This document shows, piece after piece, positions 1-10,741 of a stretch of DNA of 64,000 nt; within the stretch, counting starts at the first letter, position 1, and every line of letters begins with the position of its first letter. The stretch is from contig CM060952.1 in the NCBI GenBank assembly GCA_030765055.1, positions 173,785,086-173,849,085 on the forward strand, in the 5' to 3' direction. A model generated the notes under the pieces. It worked only from the letters and a program-made list of their open reading frames with translations, was not told the origin of the DNA and made no database searches. The translations under genes and the position numbers were made by a program. This stretch comes from Mantis religiosa (Eukaryota > Arthropoda > Insecta > Mantodea > Mantidae).

Positions 1-782
1 GCTGGTGTGTGCTCTTGCATTGTCGTGTAAAAGAAGAACATCCGCCTTAGTTTTTATTGGGAGAACTCTGTGAAGACGTGCTTTAAACTTTTTGTGAATT
101 CTGACGTTTTGGAAAGAATTTATTGTGCATCCCTGCTCCAAAAAAGCAAACATAAGCACACCCACTGCATCCCAAAACACTGACGCTATAACTTTCCCTG
201 CCAACCGCTGAGTTTTGAATTCTTTTTTTCTTCGGTGACGTTGTGTGATGCCATTCCATTGACTGCCTCTTTGATTCAGGATCAAAAAAGTGAACCCACG
301 TTTTGTCTCCAATAACAATCTTTTTCATTAACTCCTCTCCCTCCAAGTTGAAGCGCTTCAAGTGTTCGGAGGCTATTGTTTTCCTTGTTTTTTTGTTTTG
401 GACGGTTAATATTTTTGGTACCCAACGTTAACAAACATTTGAGTAACCCAGTTGTTGAATAATCGTCATCACACTGCCTTTACTGAGGGAGATAATGCGA
501 CACAGTTCCCCTGTTGTTACCCGGCGATCACCACGAATGATGTCATTGACTCGCTGAATGTTGCATGGAGTCACTGCAGTCACCGGCCTGCCGCTTCGCT
601 TTTCATTTGCCAATGGTGTTTGCCCTTCAGCTTCGTTACAGCGACGAACCCATCGTCTTACAGTGCTGACATCCACCGTTGCACCACCATACACATTTTT
701 TAGCCTTTCGTGAATGGGAATAGGCGTTTTACCTTCCGCAGTCAAAAATTAAATTACAGAACGCTAATACGAATATCAGCCA
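1..782 (-). pseudogene. mariner transposase relic (partial)
   Basis: The likely start is the ATG near 782, which reads MADIRISVL and then hits a stop, so the frame is already broken at the N terminus. The piece at 745-428 carries the helix-turn-helix DNA-binding part, including STVRRWVRRCNEAEG and a GRPVTAVTP linker. The piece at 361-83 carries the first catalytic aspartate block (IVIGDKTWVHFFDPESKRQS). The first bases of the window, read on the minus strand, give HDNARAHTS, the second catalytic block. The third aspartate is beyond the edge. Frameshifts and stops make it non-functional. Confidence 0.85.
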
Positions 783-941
783 TTTTGCAAGAGGATGCAG
801 TGCTGCCACCTGTTGACTTAGGAAGTTACTACTGCAGGGGATTGGAGAAGAAGGTTTGAGGAATTGCGCCAAATTCAAAGTTTTCACATAACTTACTTAT
901 TTAAAGAAAAATTAAAGGAGGTATTACTTTTTAACCTGCCC
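1..941 (-). mobile_element. mariner-like DNA transposon, cut by window edge
   Basis: This is a mariner/Tc1 superfamily element read on the minus strand. Its 5' end lies near 941, where the minus strand begins GGGCAGGTTAAAAAGTAATA directly after a TA dinucleotide at 942-943. That is the expected mariner layout of terminal inverted repeat plus TA target. The other end lies outside the window. The interior encodes broken transposase pieces. Element type is secure from the protein motifs. The exact terminus is inferred from one end only. Confidence 0.85.
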
Positions 942-944
942 TAT

Positions 945-1258
945 TTCAAAGCGTCCATGCCCCGATAAAGATTGCGTTAAATAAAATCCATCCTCACCAT
1001 GATTCCTATGTAACGAGGGCCCTTTTCTAGGTATCAAGTTATTAGTTCGTTAAGTTGTTTCACTTTCTAATTCCCATTCTGCTTTCCATGATATTTATCG
1101 TGGTTTCCTTAGCTTTACATAGAGTTCTTTTTGTTTATATCTCATGGGTAAGCGATTACCTAACATTCGGTTGACGTCAGCATGCGTCCTCGTTCCGGTT
1201 TTTTACCAATCCACAAGTTGCTCCAATTTTATTGTTACTCCTAATAATTTTCACGGCA
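945..1258. other. unassigned spacer
   Basis: AT-rich non-coding sequence between the mariner relic and the first SINE. I see no recognisable coding, RNA or repeat structure. Confidence 0.5.
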
Positions 1259-1509
1259 TTTTTTTTTTTTTTTTTTTGTTTATTATTTACGTCCTCCAAC
1301 GTTGTCATATCGGACGATGATTGGAACGGGTGAAATGATGCCCAAATGAGCCCAGGGTCCATAGAGCTTAGTTACCCGACATTCGTCTTTCAGAACACTG
1401 GAAACCCTCGGCAAATACCTAATCCAGGTAACTCATCCTGACCGAGATTCGAGCTAGGGACTTCTTGAACGTGAGGCAGACATTCTCCCACCATGCTACC
1501 GATGCGGGC
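1259..1509 (-). mobile_element. SINE-A copy 1 (tRNA-derived)
   Basis: This is the minus-strand copy of the most frequent SINE in the window. Read on the minus strand it begins GCCCGC, continues through a tRNA-like head with a degenerate A box and a B-box-like segment near 1452-1458, then a tRNA-unrelated body ending GTTGGAGGACGTAAAT. It closes in a long A run, seen as poly-T at 1261-1277. The same order is found at 8821, 19252, 46330/47746, 53321 and 56256. The B box is degenerate here (GAGCTAGGG instead of GAATCTCGG), so this copy looks older. Confidence 0.85.
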
Positions 1510-4482
1510 TTTTCACGAAAGGGAGGAACAAGTTTATACATGGGCTAAATTCTCATGTGTAGGCTCAAATGCAGACTGAGAATTGCATTTCATAGATTGT
1601 CCTAAGGCAAATGATCAAAAGTTGAAATATGCTTTACCGAAATTCTGGGATAGTGAAAGCTGGAAATCATTAATGCTTGTTTGTTTATTGTACATATTTA
1701 ACACTGTGTTTAACACTGGAAATAATCTACACCTAAAAGTAATTCTGATATGATTCGAGACAGCTATTTCATCGGAACCCCTGGGAAAGGAACTACATTT
1801 TGACATCAAGTTCAGTAACGTTGAGAGGTATTTGCAAATATAATAGAATATGAAAGAAGAACATTACAATTTAGAAGTGCAGTGAGATGTAATTGAAGGA
1901 TTTCCGATTATTTTAAAAGCACTATAATAGGCGACTACGAAGAGTTGTGTGGCTGATGAAGAATTCCTTGTAATTGCCCTGTCCATTTCTGCAATTATAT
2001 TAGTTTTCAGCGTGACTAAAGTAAATCACATTAATAGATTTTAATAGCCATTTCGTACGTAATTTCAATAGAAGTGCTATTATAAAAAAATAAGCCTTGC
2101 CATACATCAACCCAAGATAACGTCCTGAAGACGAAAAGAATCCTTCGGTCAGGGAGTATACCTATTTAAGCTGAGGCATCGGCTGAAAATTTCGAAGCAG
2201 CAGCTGGGAGGTACTTTCACTATTCCCTTTGGCCAGTAGTCTCACGAGTTACTTCAATAATCCCTTCATTTTTGAGGCGATAACCGCAAAGCAACTTATT
2301 TCAACTGTGCACTAGACGTCACTCTCCGTTTTATGTGCTATACCCTAAGATATACCTTCGAATTTGCAGGACCCGAATTGTGATCTAGGTTGGATTGAAT
2401 TCCTGTGATGTCCAATCTTAGGAAGACTGCCTTATGCCATGAAACGAATTGGACCCCGCATTCTTTGAGTGTCGATCATTCATTTCAATCACGTTCTACC
2501 TAAACCAGAGTTATTAAAGCGAACAACTAAACAATATAACACTTTCTTAATTTTGTCCATCATACTTAAAAATATACAATAAATCGTATGCTTCTGAAAT
2601 AGGAAGCTGCGAATTTCAAATATCTCCTAAGAGTATAATAATAAAATATTAAGGACGATATCACAGTTCTTGCTGTAAAAATTAGTCTTTTGTGCCACTT
2701 TAAGACCTCTACAATAGAAAGGAAAGTGATTGATTTGCTGGCTAGCAAATTCTGTGCCATCATCATCAAAGCTCCCTCCACTCCACATTTCTGTTTTTCT
2801 CCTTTACTCTCTTCATTCTTACCAAATCCTCGAGCATTTCTACCTTTTTTCCCTTCTTTTACAATATTCTCTCTTTTTTATTTCAATTTCTCAAGGGAGC
2901 TGTCAACTTGCCGGCCTGTGCTGGTTCTGTAGGAGCTCTTTATACGAATTTTGATCGATTAAAAAGAAGTGTTGAGAAATTCAAATACAATTTGTTACAC
3001 AGAATGGCAGACAGGCGTTCAGTCATGTCACGAAAGTGCTATATTTGATTCAGCAACGTTCTCGGGGAATCAGCTTAAATTTTAATTAAATTCGATAAAT
3101 GGGCACCACGTTTCGAAGATGATGTTTCTTGCTTTTGAATAGAGAGAAAAACGCGAGAATTACTAACTTTTAATCCAATTGAGTACCATGGGTGTTAAGA
3201 TTTAAAATAGGTCATAAAAATATAAAGGGTACACGTTCTGCATTTTTTACATTTAAGGATACCCATCTGTTAAAATCCTAAAATCTACAACTTTAGTTGG
3301 ACTGACTTGAAACTTTAACACAATTATTGTAGTACAATATTAACAATGGTTCAAAGACCAATTTTCAGATCATTGACCAAAATAGTTGTTGTCATATTAA
3401 TATATTTATAGTGTTTTATTATCATTTAATTAAACCATTCCAAATGATGCAATATTAGTTTCAGAAAAATGATACTCATAAATACAGTGTTAGTAAATTG
3501 ATGAGATGAAATTTTAATCTAACCCTTGGATTGGGATAAAAATTATTAAATTTTCCTTTTATTAATTTTTAATATTTCCTTGAGAAATACGTGCTTTGTT
3601 ATTGAATTACACAAATACTGGTGAAATTATAGAAAAATAATCTCATCAATTTCCTTTAGTATTCATTTTACCCAAAAATGTTCAAGCTTCTAGTTTGAAA
3701 GCCTCATCGTGTGGAGCAATTTAAGTTCTGAAAAGCGCTGAAAATGAAAAACACGAGAACATCAACAAAATAGGTGACATAAAGCACTGTGTCCACTTGC
3801 TGTGTAGTGCCCACTTAAATTGTCAGGTGCCACAATTTCTTTTTACTTTTTAAAATAGTGAAATTAAGAAATTCATGTAGCAAACAAATATAAACAACTC
3901 AGAATTTGCTAACGACGATGTTTACCAAATTTTAAAGTGATAGATGATATTATGTCCTTATTTTGAGGTATTATAGGTAATGGAGTTATTTTTGTAATGC
4001 AATATCTAGGAAATATCTTGAAATTCTGTAATAAATATTTACTTAATTTACTTAATATTTACTGGAGTTGATTTGAACGCGCTCTGAAGGAAATCTAAAT
4101 ATATTGTTTACATAATTTTAAAACTTTTATAAACCTATGTTTTCTTTTTATTCATATATCGTGTACTTATCACACTCACTATCAATTACCAAAAATTATT
4201 TTGTTCTTCATAATTATGTCCTGCAACAACCGCCAAGTAAACATTAACTCATAGATACAGTGCTGGTTAAGCATTAACTCCTGTTAATTGCTTGAAAATG
4301 TTTTGTTGCACCCTCTTGGTAATTAGTATGTTCAAGATAGACGCTGATGTATGTCATTTAGAGTTGAGAAATAAAATGAAAATCTTATATATGCGCTTCT
4401 AAAGAAACCTGCTTAGAGTACAGAATACTCAGAATTATAATTGTTATTAATAACAAAGCAAAATCATTATTGATCAATAACA
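1510..4482. other. long unassigned AT-rich region
   Basis: About 3 kb of AT-rich DNA with only short open frames of biased composition, for example a Ser/Phe/Leu-rich frame near 2690-2954 that follows pyrimidine-rich DNA. I recognised no protein motif, tRNA-like box, terminal inverted repeat or tandem array. It may contain decayed repeats or host intron/intergenic sequence. Confidence 0.5.
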
Positions 4483-5013
4483 TTGCTTAGGGTTTTCAGA
4501 AAAGGGCACATATTCAATGTACACCGTACACGTGGAGGGAGACACCTGGCGCCCTGTAACCTATGGAGTTCTATTGTAACTGCCATCCCTCAGGAGCACA
4601 GGATAACGTGTTACAATCACAGAAAACTGGATACTACAGCAAACCGACCACAAATTGTGTGGAAATCCCTAGTAGTTGAAGCTGAAAAAGTGTCCGAATG
4701 CTGAAGTTGCGTAGGGAGGAGAGTGATGAAGGAACCGTTCACCAAAAGTCCACTTGCGACTACGGAAGTTACTGTTCCTTTGAACAAGCAGCCGCGCCAT
4801 TTGTCTGTAGCCACATGCACTACAAAGGTTATGAATACACAAGAAATCATGGTTGCGAAATATGGTGGACGAGTAAACCCTTTTACGTACCAATTACGGA
4901 AAAAACCTATTGTTAGGGGGACAGTCAATGAGAATCGTGCCCGTGACCCCTTGAATGCCAGTATTATAGGTTATCTTGGAGTCCGGTTGAAATATATCAA
5001 AATTACTTTTTAA
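4483..5013. other. GC-balanced unassigned segment with overlapping open frames
   Basis: Composition is less AT-rich than the surroundings, and open frames of 70-105 codons overlap on both strands (for example 4483-4704 plus, 4617-4928 minus, 4723-5013 plus). I recognise none of the translations. Several overlapping open frames on both strands are more consistent with low stop density than with a real gene. It could be an old retroelement fragment or a host exon-containing patch, but nothing decides this. Confidence 0.25.
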
Positions 5014-5600
5014 AATTATTTTCAAAGTCAAAGTTCACTGGTGGAGAGAAGTTGAAAGTTTCCAAACGTAGCCTTTGAACTTCCTGAAACTCGCTGGTTG
5101 TCCATAGAAAAGTGGTGAGCACAGAATAAATCAAGCTGATCAAAGTCATCTCCTCACCAGAAGCACATTTCCAGGTAACATTAAAGTTTGAAGAGGACCA
5201 GGTGAATTGTCTGTGACAACAAATGGAAGATAGATAAGTGAAAACCTGGGGTTCTTTTTAAATGCATACAGCCCCAGCAAAACTTCAGAAGTTTTCTTCT
5301 GTATAGTGAACAAGAACTTCTGGTCGTTAGGATTAATAATTATTCAGTTAAATAATTGTAAGCATGTATCACCAATCATTAATTAAATGTGTTCAATAAT
5401 TGTGTATATTAGACAACAGTACCAACATTGGTCATGTTTGTGAAATTGAAAATGTAAATTTCAATGCAAATGTAACAAAGACCCTGCATTCTGCCCGAAC
5501 TACGTGCAGACAAGGGCAGAAATCGGTACAATAACATGGTATTTCAGCTATTTCAATGTAGCGTTAGACGGCCAACAAATTGCTGCTTTTCCTTGTAGAC
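5014..5600. other. unassigned spacer
   Basis: Non-coding DNA up to the GA microsatellite. Nothing recognised. Confidence 0.45.
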
Positions 5601-5603
<3 letters not shown>

Positions 5604-5686
<83 letters not shown>

Positions 5687-5690
5687 AGAG
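5604..5690. repeat. GA dinucleotide microsatellite
   Basis: A nearly perfect (GA)n tract of about 85 bp, interrupted only by one AAT near 5681-5683. On the minus strand it creates an artefactual Ser-Leu repeat open frame. Confidence 0.98.
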
Positions 5691-8135
5691 AAGTAGCAGT
5701 GAAATTTAGGTCATTTTTGTCACTTCGGGCCGTATCTTCAGTAGTTACGCCTTCACCAAACACAGCGTCATGTCAAATTCTACACCACTATCGCTTTTAT
5801 TGCACACGGTCATAGTCGATTTACAAAAGGAACACCCGAAATTTTCCTAGTTAAACATGAGATTAAATAAAGTATAGAGTTCAGAAAATATCATGTTTCT
5901 GTTGTTTTCTAGAACCTCACACCGAGACACCTAACAGAGCACAGCAGCAGCACACAACGGAAAAGAGGACGTCTGACCAGCGCCGGTGGAACGAGGTCAA
6001 AATCCCGACTGCGAGTCCAGGTACGTACGCCGCATGAGGCGGGTGGGCAACTTTGGTTCCGCAACAGAAGCACTCACTGTCTTTTACTATTTTCTACATG
6101 GAATAACTTAGAATATAATCGGTCTTACTTTCCATACTATATAAATACATTAAGAAAGTATAGTATTCCTTTTAAAAAATTGATGACTTTTACATAATGA
6201 AGATTTCTAAACGCCTGTGCCACCCCTCTCACAAAAAGCATTTTCGGAAAAAGAATTTTCAGAAAAGGATTCTTTTGGGTGTACGTGGAGACTCTATGTA
6301 AACATTATACGTAAAACAACGAAATGTATATTTAAAATTAAGCTTGATATTTAGATTTAACAACTATCAAGAAAGCCAAACAAAGATCTCGAATAAAATG
6401 CCAACATACTACATTCACCTGCCATGAAAAATGTTTTAAAAAATTTAACATTCTGAGCAATATCTCTAACAGATTTTATTAAAGTATCATACAATTTAAG
6501 ATATTTTTGACAAATATAATGCACATCTTTAACTTTATGGAAGCAACAATCAAGTACTCTTCAATCTAAATGGCTTTAGCATAAATGTCGAGCTGTAAGA
6601 GACCAGATCTCACTCCGGATGAGTGATTGCTTATGATACAATTTTTAACGGGGCAAGCAAAGAGTTCCACGTTGGGGCGACAGTTTGAAGCAGTACTAAA
6701 ATGGGTGGCACACAGTTCCACTTTCCGCTACAGTTTGATGCAATAATGTTTAGCTTAGGGTAAAGCAGTGAGGTTTCTCACAGGGTATGCGTGAGCTTGT
6801 AAGAGAAGGATAATTTTAATGACACTGGAATGCCCGTTTCAAACTGGTTTAATGACTGCTTCTTTTTATCAGAACATCGAACTTGAAGTTGCCAACCAAG
6901 GGTTGCCAATATATCACTGTTCAGAGAGGGTGAAGGTGGAATGTTTATTACTCGATAAACTTAATTCGTTCTTCAAGTACATATGAACCGACAAATATCT
7001 TCTCTCATCACTTCTGGTCTGCCCTGGACCAAGACAGAAGAAGAGAACTGCCCTGATCGGCTCCAAGCCACTATCTGAATGTCGTTACTGTTCACAGGTG
7101 CGCGGCGGTGAATAGCTTTCTCTTTCTGGAAGCCCATTATTCAACCAAAGATTCCCTTTGTGACTATTTTGCCATGCGATTATGAAGGGTCCGAAGAATG
7201 CCCTATTCAACAAAGTCAAGTGCTATCTTTCAGAACTCTGCTAAGGACACTCTTTCTTACGCTTCTTTTGTTAAAACAGCTATTAACCCCAACTGATATT
7301 CGACTCAACTGTCCCTGCACGTGTTGTAACAAAGAACCAACATTCCTTTGAAAACCATCATGATTCTTTACTTATTTCAATCCTTTAATTTCGGTATAAC
7401 TTACATACATTGTACTATGAAAAATTACCCAGATTAAATACGATTTAGAAAACAGAATCTTTTTGTAGAACACTAGTAAAGGAATGAAACAGAGTAGATA
7501 AATATAGATGTTCCCACTTTGCTTTAAGTAATGTTTTCTCCGAAGCTTTGAGCTGAAAATACATTCAAGTAATAGGTTGACAGGATGATGACTACCGCGT
7601 ACGGAATATAAATCTCGTCTCTCAGAACGCTGTGTAATTTAACCACTTGCTGGTTAGACAATTTGAATGTGAGCCCTTAACGTTGACAGACTTCTCGTAA
7701 ATCCCATTGAAACATACATTCGTAAACACAAGGTAAATGTACAAATTCATGTTTAAGTAACGTCACCTGATAGCTTATATCGTTACCCAAAATTACAAAC
7801 GTAAATCCCGAAACTCATTTAGCAATAAAGGATTAAAGCGAGAGATATGAAAATGTCTCCTCTGAAAATTATATTACGTTTCAGCTTAAATAGAATTCAC
7901 TTCTGTGTAATGACCTGTTTTATGTTAGAACGTGTGATTTGCTTCAAGACAATTTCAAACCGGAATTGCTAATGCGCACGTTTAATTCCATCTCTTCTAT
8001 ATTAATCCTTACTACCCCACGATTTACTATCATATTAATAGTAGCGGAGCATCTAGTCGGGCTATTCCAATAGACTGGTATTTGAATCCAAATTAAATTC
8101 CTTTGCCTCCCTTTACTCATTTGAAACAAGCGGCG
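5691..8135. other. unassigned region with a small direct repeat
   Basis: Mostly AT-rich non-coding DNA. Two related units of about 31 bp lie at 6664-6695 and 6714-6744. Each starts GTTCCAC and contains ACAGTTTGA followed by GCA. A more GC-rich patch at 5940-6060 was examined for a tRNA or exon but gave no convincing structure. No coding region is supported. Confidence 0.45.
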
Positions 8136-8390
8136 CCGCGCCATGGCTGAGTGGTTAAACCGCTCGACTCTCAACAAGGCGGCCCGGGTTCAGAACCAGG
8201 CGACCGCAAAGTGAGATTCGTGATGGACAACACGGCGCTGCTGCAGATTTTCTCCGGGATCTGCAGTTTCCAATTTATTCCACCGGTGCTTCATCATGTA
8301 TCATCAGTGTCACCACCTGCGGCTCTGTATGCAGTAAAAACGGGCGATAAACACTACATATTTGAGACAAGCCTGTGCATAGGTTAGAAT
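8136..8390 (+). mobile_element. tRNA-derived SINE or tRNA-like repeat (family F)
   Basis: The sequence from 8139 reads as a tRNA-like head. TGGCTGAGTGG fits the RNA polymerase III A-box consensus, and GGTTCAGAACC near 8188 fits the B box. The spacing is about that of a tRNA with a long variable arm, so a Leu- or Ser-type ancestor is plausible. A non-tRNA body follows to roughly 8390. The 3' end is not defined because no second copy or target duplication was found. A tRNA pseudogene is the alternative. Confidence 0.6.
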
Positions 8391-8453
8391 AAATAGTTAC
8401 CCTTATTATTTTTTGCATTTTACTTTCAAATTTGATTAATTATAATTTCAGAA

Positions 8454-8738
8454 CTAGTCAGAATCAGACATCATAGTCTCTCCAATTTCTTAACAAACTT
8501 GTTTTTCAAGAAATGACCATTTGCTTACCCATTCCACTGCACAACCCCTGATACAAAGCCATTAGTGAGTACAACAGAACTAAGCGATGTTAGGAATCTG
8601 GACAGACTGTACTAACTAGTGGCATTCTACAGGGGGGGGGGGGCAGAGTGTGTGGAGTGGAATGGGTAGGCAAAGGGCCATTTCTTGGAAATAATTTTGT
8701 TAAGAATTTGGAGAAACTATAATTTTTCTAGTTTAAAC
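8454..8738. repeat. foldback (inverted repeat) element with G12 tract
   Basis: Imperfect inverted arms of about 90 bp lie at 8454-8545 and 8645-8738. Shared blocks include CCCATTCCACT on the left and its complement on the right, plus CAAGAAATG and TTCTTAACAAA. The spacer is about 100 bp and contains a run of 12 G at 8632-8643. No open reading frame is present. It looks like a non-autonomous foldback or MITE-type element. Its superfamily is not identifiable. Confidence 0.7.
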
Positions 8739-8820
8739 GGTGATGTAGATACAAAATGGGCTAATACGTAACATCTGTAGGTATAGGGACGTCATCTCAT
8801 AGTGAGCAACAGCTTCAGAC

Positions 8821-9060
8821 GCCCGCCTCGGTAGCGTGGTGGTAGTGTGTCTGCCTCACGTTCAAGAGGTCCCGAGTTGGAATTTCGGTCAGGGTGAGTT
8901 ACCTGGATATGGGTTTTCTGGGGTTTTCCCTTACCCTGAAAGACGAATGTCGGGTAACTCTAAGCTCTATGGAACCTGGGCTCATTCGAGCCTGATTTCA
9001 CCCATTCCATTCATCGTCCGATATTACAACGTTGGAGGACGTAAATTACACACAAAAAGA
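8821..9060 (+). mobile_element. SINE-A copy 2, complete with target duplication
   Basis: This is the cleanest SINE-A. It starts GCCCGCCTCGGTAGCGTGG, passes a B-box-related GTCCCGAGTTGGAATTTCGG (with a G where most copies have C), and runs through the body to GGACGTAAATTACACACA. The 10-bp sequence AGCTTCAGAC occurs immediately before it (8811-8820) and immediately after it (9061-9070). This target site duplication fixes both ends and shows insertion by reverse transcription. Confidence 0.95.
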
Positions 9061-9164
9061 AGCTTCAGACAACTCATCATTAACCTTCATTAAATTTCTC
9101 AAGCTTCTAAGCTGGTGTTGTCCTCCCTAAGAAAACTAGCCCATGGTTCACCCCTAGAACAGCT

Positions 9165-9530
9165 CACAGTAGATACTTTGTAATTTAAGATATTGGAGAC
9201 GGATTGGGATTACTACGGAGGGAATTCGGACCCGAAGTCTGGTTTATTGTGCCAAACCCACAAGCGGGGTATCCCCGCCGAGACACCCGCCGACATTTCT
9301 ACCCTGAAAGATACCAGCAGATGAGAGGTCATTTGAAATAAGAATGGAGATGAAATGGAGCGACAGGAAATTCGGAGCGTATAACCATCCTACCCAACAT
9401 TCGCCTGGTGACCCGGGAAGACCCTTGAAAAAACCCATGGATCAAATAGGTCGGCCACGGGAATCGAATTCAGGTTTTCCGAATGAGGGCCACAGACAAA
9501 ACTACCTTAGCCATCACGCTTGGTATATTG
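9165..9530 (-). mobile_element. tRNA-derived SINE, family E
   Basis: Read on the minus strand, a tRNA-like head lies near 9530-9450. It has an A-box-like TGGCTAAGGTAG and a B-box-like GAATTCGATTCCC. Then comes a conserved body containing CATGGGTTTTTTC, CGAATGTTGGGTAGG and a region with GGCGGGTGTCTCGGCGGGG, and a 3' end near 9165. The sequence differs from SINE-A except for a short shared GAATGTTGGGTA-type block. The open frames on both strands here follow its GC content and are not genes. Confidence 0.8.
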
Positions 9531-9604
9531 GAGAAAGCGTTCAAGGTGTCTCGCTAGGAAGAGGTTACCAAACAGATATAGAGAAGGCGAAAATATGACT
9601 TTTA

Positions 9605-10316
9605 TGCCCGGATTCACCAACATATGTTAAGACTTAACACGGATGTTAGCCTGTTTAGCAATAGTTATAATATAATTACATTTCACCAACAAATGTTAGC
9701 TTAACGCTCGTTTTAAATATTTTGTTAAACTATTGTTAGTTCCTTAACAATTCTAAAATTGTCAGGATGGCGGGTGTGAACGCAGTTTTTAATATCGATC
9801 TGCTATATTTAGACCGTCTAAATGGCATTCGTAATAGAGTACGGCCTATGAGTAGAAATTATTTTGAGGAATTTTTCAGAAGATGATTTTCTACAGAGCT
9901 ATAGACTGTTTAAACAAGTTGCTATGAAGGTTACTGCGGAAGTACAATTGAGGTTAGAACTTTCATCAAAAGGGATATGTCGCCCTCACCTTTGCTTCAA
10001 GTATTAATAACTTTGCGTTTTTATTTTGTTCATATTGTAACTTTATAGTGAACATTGTAATTGGGAGCACCGGTAATGTTCGCATTCAATAAATAAATAA
10101 ATATAAAAGCAATCGCAGTACTTTCAGAAAATAATAAGGTTTATACACTGCCTTCTGTATCTGTAATATTTACAAGTTCCTCAGCGTTAACGCATGTTTG
10201 TTAACAATTTCAGAGTTGGTGAAGTGTAACAATTTTAACACTTCTGTTAACTCTGTAGCAATTGTTACGTTTTATTTGTTAACGTTGATTTTAACATCTA
10301 TTTGTGAAATGAGGTA
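9605..10316 (+). mobile_element. PIF/Harbinger-type internally deleted transposon
   Basis: Related ends read TGCCCGGATTCACCAA from 9605 and, on the minus strand from 10316, TACCTCATTTCACAAA. Both are followed by a motif of the type ATGTTA. Three-base TTA duplications flank it (9602-9604 and 10317-10319), as expected for PIF/Harbinger. Subterminal copies of the TTCACCAAC...ATGTTA motif occur again near 9684 and, inverted, near 10225. The 712-bp length is far below an autonomous element. The interior holds only the start of a transposase-like frame. Confidence 0.75.
9767..10028 (+). pseudogene. Harbinger transposase N-terminal remnant
   Basis: From the ATG at 9767 the frame reads MAGVNAVFNIDLLYLDRLNG and then RPMSRNYFEEFF before a stop. 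In the next frame it continues SEDDFLQSYRLFKQVAMKV, and in another frame SPLLQVLITLRFYF. This order (NYFEEF, a RYRL-like motif, then LLITLRFYATG-like) resembles the N-terminal part of HARBI1/DDE_Tnp_4 transposases. The catalytic DDE domain is absent. At least two frameshifts are present. The assignment rests on motif resemblance. Confidence 0.6.
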
Positions 10317-10468
10317 TTACAAGATGAGAAAAAGATTAAAGAAAAACACGACAAGATTTCAGTAAGCAAAGAAGTGTATAACGATTTTCACGCTATAATA
10401 AGGAGACAATTGAATTGCCCAAGCGCCGAGGGTAAGCGTGAGAGATCTGTCATTAAGGACACAATCCC

Positions 10469-10741
10469 GTGGTGTGGAATATCGCCACATCTAATGTCTG
10501 GATCAGCCATTATTTGCCATGTCTGAGCAGCATTTTGTGTCCAGTCCTATTTACAGATGAGGCAGCCAGCCTTGCCTTCTGCTTCGTGTCTCTGCTGGAG
10601 GGTCTAAGGACCACCCGTGCGGCAAACGAGTCTCTCTCCGCCCTAGCGTGTCAAACTGGCCGCGTGGACAGCTACACACAGCCTGTGATAAATGGGACTC
10701 AGTCGCAGCCAGCGGAAAACAAAAGTGATAGGCAACAGTAA
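10469..10741 (+). other. GC-richer open segment, possible exon
   Basis: A 91-codon open frame in DNA more GC-rich than its neighbours. An acceptor-like CCTATTTACAG ends at 10555 and a donor-like ACAGTAAGT follows the frame near 10733-10741, so an internal exon of about 180 bp could be drawn. The translation matches no family I know, and an open frame also exists on the opposite strand. I treat it as an unproven candidate. Confidence 0.15.

Noticed and set aside
5548..5763. Minus-strand open frame with a long Ser-Leu repeat
   Set aside because: It is a direct translation of the GA microsatellite and not a gene.
5940..6060. tRNA or exon in a GC-richer patch with CAGGTACG donor-like sequence
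   Set aside because: No A box, no cloverleaf stems and no sustained open frame.
9244..9598. Overlapping open frames on both strands
   Set aside because: They lie in SINE family E and reflect its GC-rich body.
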